DNA of 36,647 nt from the NCBI GenBank assembly GCA_024278215.1, contig JAJRTR010000150.1:1-36647 (forward strand), given 5' to 3'. The DNA comes from a bacterium (GTDB lineage Bacteria; UBP15; UBA6099; JAJRTR01). This document shows, in pieces, positions 1 to 9,533 of this stretch (position 1 is its first letter; each line of letters starts with the position of its first letter). The notes beneath the pieces were generated by a model, which saw only the letters and a program-made list of their open reading frames with translations, was not told the DNA's origin and ran no database searches. A program made the position numbers and the translations under genes.

Positions 1-3000
1 GAACGAGACGACGACGCGCAGCCGTCAAGCTTCGGCAGCTACGAAACTTCTGTCGGTTATCTAGCCATCGAAACAGGCGACGCCGACAACTCGTTACCAA
101 ATCTTGAGGCGCACGCGGACATCACGACAGACAGCGTTCCAAATGTTTTCTACTGGACAATCGTGGATACAGTCGCGCCGATAACAACCACGCCGGCGGT
201 TATATCGACCATAGACACAGTCAATGCCGAAGGTGGAGAAAACGCGGCGCACACGAGGTTGCAGTCCGTCACAGACGCTTCGTTCCAGATACAGGCGGAA
301 GAATGCCGTGACTGCTCTGAAGGCCACTCGGCCGAGGACTACGGCTGGTACGCCATCGAGCCGGGGCTTATCTACGGTCGTAAATATGGAAGCCCCGAGC
401 CTGTCGCCACCGTTAACGCCGAAGAAACAATAATTTATACGACGACTTCGCCGACGATACAGCCGGTAGCCGGTGACGGCGAAGCTTATGACGGCCTCGC
501 CGGGTTCTATGAACTGCTCGGCTTCGAAAATGCGGGCTCCGTCAAATATCAGGTAACGAACGACGGAACCTTCACCAACTGGTACTATCACGACGGCCTC
601 GCGTGGGCTACGGCGACCCTGGGGGTGTCCGAGAGCAACACGTCAATCGAACTGGACGACAATCTGGTCGATTTCAGCGCCGCTTACGGAACAGGCACGT
701 TCTGGTTCAAGGCGTTCCTGATCTCCGACGGCAGCCAGCTTGTGCAACTCGACGGTGTGGGTATTGTAAAAGTCACGGAAAACCAGTCGCACTACATGTT
801 CGCGACAAATACGACTTCCACACCCCTCTTCTATGAAACCGATCAGCCGGCGGCTCTCAATAAGGGCAAACCCTACCTGCTGGCGATGCAGATCGAGCAC
901 GAGGGTGCGACCGGAACATATAACTTCCAGTTGCAGTACAGGAGCAACCCGCCCGCACCCGCCGCGCCCGGCCCATGGACTTCGATCAACCTGACAAGCA
1001 CGGACTGGAAGGCTATCGACGGCCCCTGGGGCAACCATCTCGATCCGGTCACTACCGGCCAGTTCCAGGTCAACGGCGGCGTGGGTACGGGATTCGCGTC
1101 GGACGGCTACTACTCGGAAGAGGGAATCATACAGAACTATCTTTTCGGAAGCGGGACGTTCTACACCGAACTGTGGTACGCCATACAGCCCGATTTAACT
1201 ATTGCGACCGATACATTTAAATTCAGGATTGTAAACGGTGTTTCGCCCAACGGCTTCCGCTACTATGTCTATCCACTCGTGGGGCCGCCGCCTACCGACC
1301 TGACTGTGACAATTACGTCCGACGACGCATATTCCGACGTTACACATGAAAATTTCCCCGTGATCGACATGACCCTGACGTGCAATGACGCCACGACCGG
1401 AACACCATGCAACAGTGGAGACTGGATGCGTTTCGCCTGCGCGGAATCGAGCCTGCCCGGAACACCGTATGTCGCTTATTCCAACACATACAACGGCATC
1501 TTCAACATAACAACCGGCCCGGGCTGCAATACCAACGAAGAGATGAAAGTCATTTATTTCCAGGTCAAAAACGATCTCGATTTTCTGCAAATGTCGCCAG
1601 CGACGGCAACTACTTATTACGACAAAACCGACCCGGTGATCGACAACACGACAACTATCGAAGTGACATCGGATATGGAGCCCTATTTCTACGGCACTGC
1701 CGATGGTCTGACGTGCCTGGGCGACGGAGGCCCTCCAGCCTGTACCACTTGGTTCCAGAATTTGCCCATCGGCGGTGTAAATCAGAATATTACCGTCAAG
1801 GTCGTCGAGGGCACTTATGTCGAGGTCAACCCGTGGAAATTCGTCGGCGACACAGCCTTCGGAGACAGCCCTGCGGCAGACACTTCGGCCGCGGGCGACT
1901 GGACCCAGACATATAACGCGGACGTGGCGATTGTCACTGATCAGAGCAACATAACATTTACATTCCATGATATGGTTTCGCCACTCGGCGGCCATACCGA
2001 CTCTTTCGACATCACGTTCCGCCGCGATGCCGAAATACCGGACCAGGTCGCCGCCGTCACAGGCTACGAGGACATCACAAAACCGCTCCCGACACTCACG
2101 AGCGGCAACTGGTACAATTACCCCAACCCGCTGTTTACCTGGGCGGAACCGGCGGACAACCCGACCGTGCTGCCTTCCGGCATACAGGGTTACTATGTCG
2201 TGTTCTCGACAAATGCCGGCGCAATACCCGTGACGCTGCATACTGCAACACAGGCATGGGCCACCGGACCGCTGGTGGGCGACGCTTCATGGACTTATTA
2301 CCTGAATATCAAAGTCGTCGATAATGTGGGCAACGAAACGAGCGTAAGCAACTTATTTGAATACCGTTACGATTCGGCCTCGCCGACTTTCATCTACAAC
2401 TATCCGGCGGGCGCGGGACTCGGCACAACGTGGTACAACACCGACCCAGGCGCGGTAATAGATGTGGACCTCGGTTTCGGCACGGCCTCGCCGCTCGTCC
2501 ACTACGAATACGACATAAACGGCGGCGGCTGGAACGATATATGGGCAGGCAGCCAGGCAGCCACCTATACGACAAACTGGGCACTGCCGTGGGCCGCGCT
2601 TGCCGATGGAGAGAACCCGATCAACCTGCGCGGCACCGACGAAGCGGGCAACGTGCTTACGGAAATGTTCGCTACAACCGCCACGGGCTTCGTGTTCAGA
2701 AAAGACACTGCTCCCCCGATAATCGACTACAACACGCCCGCCACCGGCAGTCAGACCGTCTGGTACAACGCCGACCCCGGCGCCGCGATTGATGTGGATA
2801 TGCTGTGGTCCAGCAGTTCACCGCTTGTCAACTTCGCCTACAGGATCGAAAACGGCGCATGGACAGATATATGGAGCGGTTCGCAACGTGCCGACTATAC
2901 GACCAACTGGGCGCTGCCGTGGGCAGGCATCAGCGAAGGCAAGATTCAGATCGGGGTGCGCGCGACCGACGCCGCAGGCAATGTCACTACCGACAACTAC

Positions 3001-6000
3001 TCGTCTCTGAAGTCCGGCTTTGTGTTCCGCAAGGACACCATAGAACCCGTCATCGACTACAACACGCCCGCCACCGGCGCGACCACTATCTGGTACAATG
3101 CGGACCCGGGCAATGTCATCGACATAGACCTCGACTGGTCGACCGGCTCGCCACTTGTGCAGTTCGACTACAAGATCGCCGCAGGCGCATGGACCAGTAT
3201 CTGGAGCGGCTCGCAGAGTGCGGACTACACGACCGACTGGGCCGTCTCCTGGGCTGCGCTCGCGGAAGGCGAAAACGAAATCAGCCTGCGCGGCATCGAC
3301 ACCGCGGGCAATGTGAACACCGACAACTACTCGCTGGCCGCGGCCGGTTTCATTATCCGGAGGGATACTAAGGAACCTATCATAAAATACAATTCACCCG
3401 CTACCGGCACTACTATCACCACATGGTACGGTGCCGACCCGGGCAATATCATCGACATAGACCTGGAATGGGCTTCGGGTTCGCCGTATACAAGATTCAG
3501 GTACCAGATCGGCGCGGGCGCGTGGACGGATATCTGGAGCGGCTCGCAGAGCGCGGACTACACGACCGACTGGGCCGTCTCCTGGGCTGCGCTCGCCGAC
3601 GGCGAAAACCAGATCAGTATCGACGCCGACGACGACGCGGGCAATACGAATACCGACAATTACGCGGCAGGCGTGGCGGGCTTCATTATCAGGAAAGATA
3701 CGGTCGATCCGATTATCGACTACAACACGCCCGCCACGGGCAGCCAGACTGTCTGGTACAACGCCGACCCCGGTGCCGTAATCGACATTGATATGCTGTG
3801 GGCCAGCGGTTCGCCGCTTGTCAACTTCGCCTACAGGATCGAAAACGGCGCGTGGACGGACATCTGGAACGGTTCGCAGAGCGCCGACTATACGACCGAC
3901 TGGGCGCTGCCGTGGGCAAGTATCAGTGAAGGGCTGATACAGATCGGCGTGCGCGCGACCGACGCCGCCGGAAGGGTCACCACCTACGACTACGCGGCGG
4001 GCACGGCCGGCTTCATATTCAGAAAAGATATTACCGAACCAGTGATAAACTACAATTCGCCCGCCACCGGCGCGACTATCGTTACGTGGTACAGCGCCGA
4101 CCCGGGCAACATTATCGACATTGACCTCGACTGGTCGACCGGTTCGCCGCTTGTGCAACTCGACTACCAGATCGGCGCGGGCGCGTGGACCAGCGTCTGG
4201 AGCGGCTCGCAGAGCGCCGACTACACGACCGACTGGGCCGTCTCCTGGGCCGCGCTCGCCGACGGCGAAAACCAGATCAGCCTCCGCGGGATCGATACTG
4301 CGGGCAACATCAACACGGACAGCTATGCGGCTGGCTCGGCCGGGTTTATTTTCAGGAAAGACACACAGGCGCCGGATACGCCTGTAGCAGTCAACGGTTG
4401 GGACACCTCGGCCAAGGGCACGGCCATAACTTCGGGCAACAGCTACGATTATGACTACCCGTATTTCGAGTGGGCTCAGCCGAGCGACAATCCGGCGGCA
4501 CCCAACGCGGGCCTTACAGGTTATTACGTCGCCTTCGCGACCAACACGAGTTTCGACATAACGGCCACCGCGCCGCTTGCCGTCGGCTCGGAAGCCATGG
4601 CCGCCGCGCCACCCGAATGCGGCGCGACCTACACCCTCTACATGAAGACATACGACAACGCCGTCCCCCCGAACGTGTCGGCGACAGCATCGCTGTTCAC
4701 ATATTATTATGACTGCGGTGTCGACCCGGACTACCTCGCTGTCGTTCCTCAGGACGATGCGATCATCACAGCCGACACGCAGGCGACCGACTGGTGCTAC
4801 GGCACGGACTGTTCTGTCGCCTGCAATTACGGCGGCAATGACCGCTGGTGCACCGACAAGGCAGTGCGCTATATCCTCAACAAGCCGGATTATGTGAAGT
4901 ATGACAACGGCGCGACGATTCAACGCTCACTCACGAATATCGCCGACGAAACACCACCGGCAACTACCGAATGGTCGTGGGACCCCAACGACTACCGCAT
5001 TATTTTGTTCGACGATCCAACCACCGGCGCAACGGTTACATATACACCTTACGGCGGCAGCGAGGAAATATGCGTCAGTCTCTATGACGCTTCCGATACC
5101 CTTATGGTCAGCACTCCCTACGAAAACGTAGATGTGCAACTCGACCTGACGAACGCCCCCGGCTCGGGCAAGGACATCGCGGAACACGGCTCGACCGACT
5201 TCCTCGCCTACACCACACCTGCCGCGGGCGACTTCACCCCACTGAACCAGACAACCGTCAAGGGCCAGCTCAACGGCGCGAAGGCCTGCGTCATACTCAC
5301 CGCCGACAGTCTGCCCACCGACACGCCCAATACACCGATCACTGTCACCGCGACTTATTTCGATAAAGACACCGGCTTCGCTTCCACGCTCGCCCAGATC
5401 GGCGGCGCACAGGCCACTGCGCTGGTATACATAAGATTTGCAACCGGCGTGGCTTCGGGCGCCACCGGCTTCGGCGGCTACACATCCGTCGACGACGCCT
5501 TCACTCCCAGCCCCAACATGGCCACACAGGGCATAGTCCTCGCGCCCGACTGGAGTAACGACGGCAGCCATATCGTTTTCAACTCGATGCAGTCCAGCCC
5601 CTGCGACGGCAACGCCGCCACCGGACAAACACCCTACAACAGCTTCAATCTCTACACGCTCGAAATGTCCGGCGGCCTCCTCACCAACTGCGTGCGCCTC
5701 ACACGGAACTCCACCGACGGCGTCGACGACTACGGGCCCGCCCCATACTCGGAAACCACGTGGAGCCCGGCCAACGACAAGGTCGTTTTCGCTGCTCGCG
5801 ACGTCAACCTTTTCGGAGTAGACAAACTCTTCTGGGTCAGCGCGACATCGGCGGTAGGCGCGGCTACAGGCTCACAGTATAACTACCCCGTCGCAGACCC
5901 CAACATGATGTCCGACATGCTGACAGCGGACGCCGGCATCGGCGACACTGTGATAAACGTCTCTTTCGCCGGCGGCTTCACCATCGGAAAACAGGTCATA

Positions 6001-7995
6001 ATCGGACCCGGCGACGGCATGGTGACAATGACCTACACATCCTACGAAATCCGCACAATCACAGCAGTTGACGCGGGAGCGAACACAATTACAATCGACT
6101 CACCGCTGACAGCCGCGGTTCTGGCATGGGACGGCGTCACAGGCGATGTCGGGCTGGTACAATCACCACCCACTCTAAGGTCGATGAGACAGAACATAGT
6201 GCCGCTCGTCGACGCCGCCCAGTGGCTCGACCCCGACTGGGCACCCGACAACGCTTCATGCAACGCCACTTACAAAGACACCATGATCGCCGTGCGCATA
6301 CCCTCGGCCGACACGGAAGACACACTCCACTTCGCAGGTGGTACCGTGCAGGATACATTCAACACCAACTCACCCTCGACCGCCGCCAACATCGTATGGA
6401 TATCCGGCACCAAAGACGCCAACAACATGTTCAAGATCAGACAGGACGCAACCAACCTGTCGGACCTCAACAAAATCACAGACTTCCCCGTCGCAGACAA
6501 AATATGGCCCCTGAAACCTAAATTCTCACCCGACTGCACCATGATCTCATTCCTCGCCTGGGACCGCTCGACATCCACCGACCCGCCGCAGACCAGCGTC
6601 TACATCATCAACCTCGAAAACAACTCCGCAGGCTTCGTCAAAGCCGCACTGCCCATAACATCTCTCACGGACGCTGGCGTATACGAAGTCTACGACTACG
6701 CTTCCGGCACCTACTCCGCCTTCGCGCCCAACTGGTCCGCGGACGGCAAACTCGTATCATACGCCATCGACAAATCGCAAACTTTCAACTATGTCGACTT
6801 CATAAACAACTCTCTGAACTCAGTAGTCGAAAACATCTTCAGCGGCACGGACTTCGACATGTACCTCGAATACATCATGGACCAGCCGCCCAGCCAGGGC
6901 GCCCTGTTCGCCCCGCAGATCGTCGGGCGCGTCAACGCCAACGAACTCAGCCTCGTCCAGTGCCCCGGCAACCTCGCCGGCTCCACATGCCCCGACGGCC
7001 CCAACTTCCCATTAATACACGTAACCCAGATGATCAACTCCGGAGGCTCATTCCTGCGCCTGCTCAAACTCACCGACGAATCCACCGTTTCCGACGAAGG
7101 CGGCATACTCTTCCAGGACGGACTCGTCACCGCCGTATTCCCGCCCACAGTCGTCGCAAGCGACACCGTATTCTGGAACGAAGACCCCGACGCATACTGC
7201 GGCAGCCCCAACGCGGGCGGCCCCAACTGCGCCGTAGACCCCAACACCGAATTCATCGTCCAGGCAGGCGAAGCCCGCGAATACTTCCCCGACGGCACAA
7301 ACTTCGACTCCTATGTGCGCCTCATTTTCCACTACTGCGACAACGACAACGACGAATACCTCGACGCCAACACAGAAGGAATAATCGCGGCTACCAGCGG
7401 CGGTCCCTTCACCTACGACCCGCTCACCGGCGACTGCAAAATCAACGGAGTCGGCACCAGCGGCGGCACTATCGACGTGGACACCGTCGCCGTCTACAAC
7501 TGGGACAGCACGAACTCGCAATGGACACGCATGGAAGGCACCGTCGACAAGAACAATAAAACAATCACCGTCTTCACTACACACTTCTCGCGCTACGACA
7601 CACTCGGCTTCCGCTACGCGCAGCAGGCAATAATCGAACCCCTCGCTCTCAACAATGTACACACATACCCCAACCCCTACGTCGCGGGCCGACACACAGG
7701 CGGCATCACCTTCGCCGCCGACAGCGTCAACGGCAACTCGGCTGTCGACCTCAATATCAGGATATACGACATACGCGGCTCTCTCGTGACGACACTCATC
7801 CAGCACATAACCGACATAAAAGCCACACAGGATACGACCACAGCATCGAACAGCTACACACTGCTGAACTGGCCGCAGCCCGTCAACGCCGCCGGGCGCC
7901 ACCTCGCGTCCGGCATCTATCTCTACTATCTCTACGCCCGCGACGAAAACGGCTACGAAGTAACGCACAAAGGCAAGTTTACCGTAGTAAGATGA
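1..7995 (+). CDS. Giant exported multi-domain repeat protein, 5' end outside the window
   Basis: The frame is open from base 1 to the TGA at 7993-7995 (2664 codons seen). A GTG at 163 lies inside continuous coding sequence, so the real start is upstream of the window. Numbering from the first codon: residues 1-800 are beta-rich, Ig-like and threonine/aspartate-rich; about 795-1456 hold six tandem ~110-residue modules with recurring WYNADPG, GAWTDIWSGSQ and FRKDT motifs; about 1840-2260 contain PD40/TolB-like propeller blades (for example PDWSNDGSHIVF); 2545-2664 form a FlgD-Ig/type-IX-sorting-like terminal domain with YPNPY, IYDIRG, ASGIYLYYL and a final GKFTVVR. Such C-terminal domains usually occur on secreted or surface proteins. 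No catalytic motif is visible. I infer a cell-surface or extracellular protein; its ligand is unknown. Large antisense open frames over it are shadows of its codon bias. Confidence 0.85.
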   Translation, partial: ERDDDAQPSSFGSYETSVGYLAIETGDADNSLPNLEAHADITTDSVPNVFYWTIVDTVAPITTTPAVISTIDTVNAEGGENAAHTRLQSVTDASFQIQAEECRDCSEGHSAEDYGWYAIEPGLIYGRKYGSPEPVATVNAEETIIYTTTSPTIQPVAGDGEAYDGLAGFYELLGFENAGSVKYQVTNDGTFTNWYYHDGLAWATATLGVSESNTSIELDDNLVDFSAAYGTGTFWFKAFLISDGSQLVQLDGVGIVKVTENQSHYMFATNTTSTPLFYETDQPAALNKGKPYLLAMQIEHEGATGTYNFQLQYRSNPPAPAAPGPWTSINLTSTDWKAIDGPWGNHLDPVTTGQFQVNGGVGTGFASDGYYSEEGIIQNYLFGSGTFYTELWYAIQPDLTIATDTFKFRIVNGVSPNGFRYYVYPLVGPPPTDLTVTITSDDAYSDVTHENFPVIDMTLTCNDATTGTPCNSGDWMRFACAESSLPGTPYVAYSNTYNGIFNITTGPGCNTNEEMKVIYFQVKNDLDFLQMSPATATTYYDKTDPVIDNTTTIEVTSDMEPYFYGTADGLTCLGDGGPPACTTWFQNLPIGGVNQNITVKVVEGTYVEVNPWKFVGDTAFGDSPAADTSAAGDWTQTYNADVAIVTDQSNITFTFHDMVSPLGGHTDSFDITFRRDAEIPDQVAAVTGYEDITKPLPTLTSGNWYNYPNPLFTWAEPADNPTVLPSGIQGYYVVFSTNAGAIPVTLHTATQAWATGPLVGDASWTYYLNIKVVDNVGNETSVSNLFEYRYDSASPTFIYNYPAGAGLGTTWYNTDPGAVIDVDLGFGTASPLVHYEYDINGGGWNDIWAGSQAATYTTNWALPWAALADGENPINLRGTDEAGNVLTEMFATTATGFVFRKDTAPPIIDYNTPATGSQTVWYNADPGAAIDVDMLWSSSSPLVNFAYRIENGAWTDIWSGSQRADYTTNWALPWAGISEGKIQIGVRATDAAGNVTTDNYSSLKSGFVFRKDTIEPVIDYNTPATGATTIWYNADPGNVIDIDLDWSTGSPLVQFDYKIAAGAWTSIWSGSQSADYTTDWAVSWAALAEGENEISLRGIDTAGNVNTDNYSLAAAGFIIRRDTKEPIIKYNSPATGTTITTWYGADPGNIIDIDLEWASGSPYTRFRYQIGAGAWTDIWSGSQSADYTTDWAVSWAALADGENQISIDADDDAGNTNTDNYAAGVAGFIIRKDTVDPIIDYNTPATGSQTVWYNADPGAVIDIDMLWASGSPLVNFAYRIENGAWTDIWNGSQSADYTTDWALPWASISEGLIQIGVRATDAAGRVTTYDYAAGTAGFIFRKDITEPVINYNSPATGATIVTWYSADPGNIIDIDLDWSTGSPLVQLDYQIGAGAWTSVWSGSQSADYTTDWAVSWAALADGENQISLRGIDTAGNINTDSYAAGSAGFIFRKDTQAPDTPVAVNGWDTSAKGTAITSGNSYDYDYPYFEWAQPSDNPAAPNAGLTGYYVAFATNTSFDITATAPLAVGSEAMAAAPPECGATYTLYMKTYDNAVPPNVSATASLFTYYYDCGVDPDYLAVVPQDDAIITADTQATDWCYGTDCSVACNYGGNDRWCTDKAVRYILNKPDYVKYDNGATIQRSLTNIADETPPATTEWSWDPNDYRIILFDDPTTGATVTYTPYGGSEEICVSLYDASDTLMVSTPYENVDVQLDLTNAPGSGKDIAEHGSTDFLAYTTPAAGDFTPLNQTTVKGQLNGAKACVILTADSLPTDTPNTPITVTATYFDKDTGFASTLAQIGGAQATALVYIRFATGVASGATGFGGYTSVDDAFTPSPNMATQGIVLAPDWSNDGSHIVFNSMQSSPCDGNAATGQTPYNSFNLYTLEMSGGLLTNCVRLTRNSTDGVDDYGPAPYSETTWSPANDKVVFAARDVNLFGVDKLFWVSATSAVGAATGSQYNYPVADPNMMSDMLTADAGIGDTVINVSFAGGFTIGKQVIIGPGDGMVTMTYTSYEIRTITAVDAGANTITIDSPLTAAVLAWDGVTGDVGLVQSPPTLRSMRQNIVPLVDAAQWLDPDWAPDNASCNATYKDTMIAVRIPSADTEDTLHFAGGTVQDTFNTNSPSTAANIVWISGTKDANNMFKIRQDATNLSDLNKITDFPVADKIWPLKPKFSPDCTMISFLAWDRSTSTDPPQTSVYIINLENNSAGFVKAALPITSLTDAGVYEVYDYASGTYSAFAPNWSADGKLVSYAIDKSQTFNYVDFINNSLNSVVENIFSGTDFDMYLEYIMDQPPSQGALFAPQIVGRVNANELSLVQCPGNLAGSTCPDGPNFPLIHVTQMINSGGSFLRLLKLTDESTVSDEGGILFQDGLVTAVFPPTVVASDTVFWNEDPDAYCGSPNAGGPNCAVDPNTEFIVQAGEAREYFPDGTNFDSYVRLIFHYCDNDNDEYLDANTEGIIAATSGGPFTYDPLTGDCKINGVGTSGGTIDVDTVAVYNWDSTNSQWTRMEGTVDKNNKTITVFTTHFSRYDTLGFRYAQQAIIEPLALNNVHTYPNPYVAGRHTGGITFAADSVNGNSAVDLNIRIYDIRGSLVTTLIQHITDIKATQDTTTASNSYTLLNWPQPVNAAGRHLASGIYLYYLYARDENGYEVTHKGKFTVVR
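2386..4368 (+). repeat. Six tandem ~330-bp repeats inside the giant gene
   Basis: Module starts, taken at the conserved (I/V)(I/N/K)YN(T/S)PATG motif, fall near 2392, 2719, 3049, 3379, 3712 and 4039, a spacing of 327-333 bp, always a multiple of three. Modules 2 and 5 are nearly identical in DNA, and module 3 closely resembles module 6. This points to duplication of a roughly 990-bp three-module block on top of older single-module duplications. Each module reads like a bacterial Ig-like or cadherin-like beta-sandwich. Array length is likely to vary between strains and may be collapsed in short-read assemblies. Confidence 0.85.
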
Positions 7996-8015
7996 TTTCT
8001 TATAAAGGTTTGCAA

Positions 8016-8040
8016 GCCGCCCGCAAAATCGGCAGGCGGC
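8016..8040 (+). terminator. Possible hairpin terminator after giant gene
   Basis: GCCGCC at 8016-8021 pairs with GGCGGC at 8035-8040, 20 nt after the stop codon of the giant gene. The loop is 13 nt and there is no T-tract downstream, so this is not a canonical intrinsic terminator. It may protect the 3' end or aid Rho-dependent termination. Confidence 0.3.
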
Positions 8041-8074
8041 AAAATTCAAAAAATGTTCAGTACAACACACACTT

Positions 8075-8253
8075 GAGCCAATTGCAAAATTATGATTCTG
8101 CTGCGGTCGGCTGCAATTGTCCATAGCTGCGTTGTCGGCAGAAAATCATCCTCAACGTACTCGGTGAGTACGCCTGCGGGAATTTTGCACCTCCGCCTTG
8201 CTTCTGAAAAATTTCGTTCGACCTCGCTTCGAACATAATTTTGCAATTTCCTC
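8075..8253. repeat. Family A foldback element, copy 1
   Basis: A ~179-bp imperfect palindrome. The ends match as inverted repeats (AATTGCAAAATTATG near 8080-8094 against its complement near 8235-8249), and the centre is a perfect hairpin, GTACTC-GGT-GAGTAC. Related copies lie at 28606-28783 (same orientation) and 36506-36647 (inverted, cut by the window end). It resembles a MITE or foldback repeat and contains no transposase. Differences between copies are often compensated on the opposite arm, so each copy keeps the ability to fold. Confidence 0.8.
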
Positions 8254-8604
8254 GTATAGTTACGACTATCATGTACAAAGGAAAGAACACCTTATTGTCG
8301 TGTCAACGATGAAAAGACGTAAGAAAATAATTTAGGGGAAGGAACAGAAAAAATGTAGGGCGCGGTCACCGCAACCCGCCTTAACTTCTGGTCGTACAAA
8401 CAGTTATGCGTAATATATGCTCAGGCGCGATACGGTTACCGCACCCTTGTCTACACTCAAAACGTCGATACAAAGTTGACACAACACCATGTTGTTTCAC
8501 GATTTCATATACGCAATTTCTATTGATAACCGCTATAATAGCCGAATGCGATTTTCGCCTCTTCCTTTAAATTACGTGAAACTCATATTACAATATTTCT
8601 TTGC

Positions 8605-8679
8605 CGGGGAGTAGCACAGCCAGGTCAGCGCGCGTGCTTTGGGAGCACGAGGTCAGGGGTTCAAATCCCCTCTCCCCGA
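8605..8679 (+). tRNA. tRNA-Pro (anticodon TGG)
   Basis: A full cloverleaf can be drawn: acceptor CGGGGAG 8605-8611 with CTCCCCG 8672-8678; D arm 8614-8631 (one mismatch); anticodon stem CGTGC/GCACG 8633-8637 and 8645-8649 with loop TTTGGGA, anticodon TGG at 8640-8642; T arm AGGGG-TTCAAAT-CCCCT at 8655-8671; discriminator A at 8679. CCA is not encoded. Seven T residues follow at 8680-8686 or just beyond, which fits transcription ending near here or processing of a short transcript. Confidence 0.95.
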
Positions 8680-8746
8680 TTTTTTTCAACTGCCTCCGCA
8701 ATCATCACATTTTTTATCGCTTATGCCGATAGAAGTGTTGCCGCAC

Positions 8747-8775
8747 AGTTCCGGGGAACCCGGCAGGAACTTTTT
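8747..8775 (+). terminator. Candidate intrinsic terminator downstream of tRNA-Pro
   Basis: AGTTCC (8747-8752) pairs with GGAACT (8766-8771), with an inner GGG/CCC pairing around a GAA loop, and the stem runs directly into TTTTT (8771-8775). It lies about 67 nt after the tRNA. An internal loop weakens the stem, so the call is moderate. Confidence 0.4.
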
Positions 8776-8805
8776 ACCCGCATATTCAACAAATGCGGGT
8801 AAAAA
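8771..8805. repeat. Perfect 13-bp hairpin of the ACCCGCAT type
   Basis: TTTTTACCCGCAT and its exact complement are separated by a 9-nt loop. The T-tract lies on the 5' side of the stem on both strands and A residues follow, so it does not have intrinsic-terminator layout. The stem core ACCCGCAT recurs in hairpins at 10256-10285 and 28118-28147, suggesting membership of a dispersed hairpin family, although this loop does not contain TTTGTGA. Confidence 0.5.
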
Positions 8806-8889
8806 ACAGCCGGTCGGAGACCACGATGATCTATTATGCACATGTGAAGCAAGGTGAGGGATAAGAAGATTCAGTAAACAGGATGGATG

Positions 8890-9513
8890 TTAGCTGTTGC
8901 GTATTTTTTCTTTGCGGTTTTTTCGCAACTTTTTCAGCTCTTTAACAACATTTCGCCAGTTCGAGAAATATTTTAACAGCATCTTGTGAAAATCAGGCGC
9001 TTTTTTTTTGATTTCTCTTTCATCAAGCGTATCCATTTTTTTAAGGCGTTCGAGCAGTAGATGCCTGTACCAGTTCTTTCGTCTTTTCGCCTTTTCCTCG
9101 CGACCGATACATATAACCTCGTTGTAGTCGTACCCTAGTTTTTCGAGCGCCTTTTTCCAACTGCCGAAGTAGTTGCTCGCAGCCGCCACAAGTGCGGGGT
9201 ACTTCTCCTTCATGAAAGCATTGCTGAGGTCCTTTTCCTTTTCAGCGACAGCCTGTATATCCTGAAGGACTTTACCTTCTGTCCATACGCGAACTTTTTC
9301 CTTGCGACGGGTTTCGGATATCCGCCTGATGTTGCTGTAGTCAAGTCCGGCGGCCTTTATGGCAGCGCCCCAACTGCCGAAATATCGTGTTGCGGCACCC
9401 ACCAGCGCACTGTCGGTTTTTTTCACCGTCGCACATGTCATATCGACATCCAGCTCATACAGCTTGAGTATCCTGTCGATAATCTTCTCTTTGCTCCACC
9501 TGGCCTTCGCCAT
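8890..9513 (-). CDS. Protein of three homing-endonuclease-associated (HNH_repeat) modules
   Basis: 207 residues from the ATG at 9513. A GTG two codons upstream is possible, but the ATG has AGGAG at ideal spacing. Three modules share the pattern W...I...I...(A)L..AA..YFGSW..AL..(A/L)G.DY: residues about 6-59, 77-130 and 148-193, the last degenerate (YFSNW). This matches the HNH_repeat family, small helical units usually found beside homing-endonuclease catalytic domains and thought to bind DNA. No HNH, LAGLIDADG or GIY-YIG nuclease motif is present, and the protein is very rich in Lys/Arg. I infer a sequence-specific DNA-binding protein. It lies 20 nt downstream of a stand-alone receiver-domain gene on the same strand, so the two are probably co-transcribed and functionally linked. 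Confidence 0.75.
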   Translation of the reverse strand: MAKARWSKEKIIDRILKLYELDVDMTCATVKKTDSALVGAATRYFGSWGAAIKAAGLDYSNIRRISETRRKEKVRVWTEGKVLQDIQAVAEKEKDLSNAFMKEKYPALVAAASNYFGSWKKALEKLGYDYNEVICIGREEKAKRRKNWYRHLLLERLKKMDTLDEREIKKKAPDFHKMLLKYFSNWRNVVKELKKLRKNRKEKIRNS

Positions 9514-9533
9514 TTCCACTCCTGATTGGAACT

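Larger units (their letters stand above)
7996..8604. other. Intergenic region between giant gene and tRNA-Pro
   Basis: 609 bp without a credible gene. It holds a GC-rich hairpin just after the giant gene (8016-8040), a family A foldback repeat (8075-8253) and an AT-rich stretch leading to tRNA-Pro. A TATAAT at 8534-8539 could be a -10 box for the tRNA, but no good -35 lies 16-18 bp upstream. A TTGACA at 8476 is followed by an ACAACA/TGTTGT inverted repeat, without a matching -10 at normal spacing. Short frames in the foldback are repeat-derived and not genes. Confidence 0.6.

Noticed and set aside
1195-2241. Long minus-strand open frame opposite the giant gene (348 codons)
   Set aside because: It is antisense to a clear repeat-protein gene. 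The sense codon bias removes stops on the other strand; the product has no recognisable motif.
3394-4923. 509-codon minus-strand frame across the tandem repeats
   Set aside because: It mirrors the repeat array, its own repeats follow from the sense repeats, and there is no ribosome site or family motif.
7048-8124. 358-codon minus-strand frame over the end of the giant gene
   Set aside because: It starts in a family A repeat and runs antisense through the conserved FlgD-like domain.
8046-8246. 66-codon minus-strand frame in the family A element, with a similar frame at 28577-28798
   Set aside because: The similarity comes from the repeated DNA. The third copy (36506 onward) has an in-frame stop, so coding is not conserved.
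8771-8805. 13-bp perfect hairpin considered as a bidirectional terminator
   Set aside because: The T-tract is on the 5' side of the stem on both strands, the reverse of what intrinsic termination needs.
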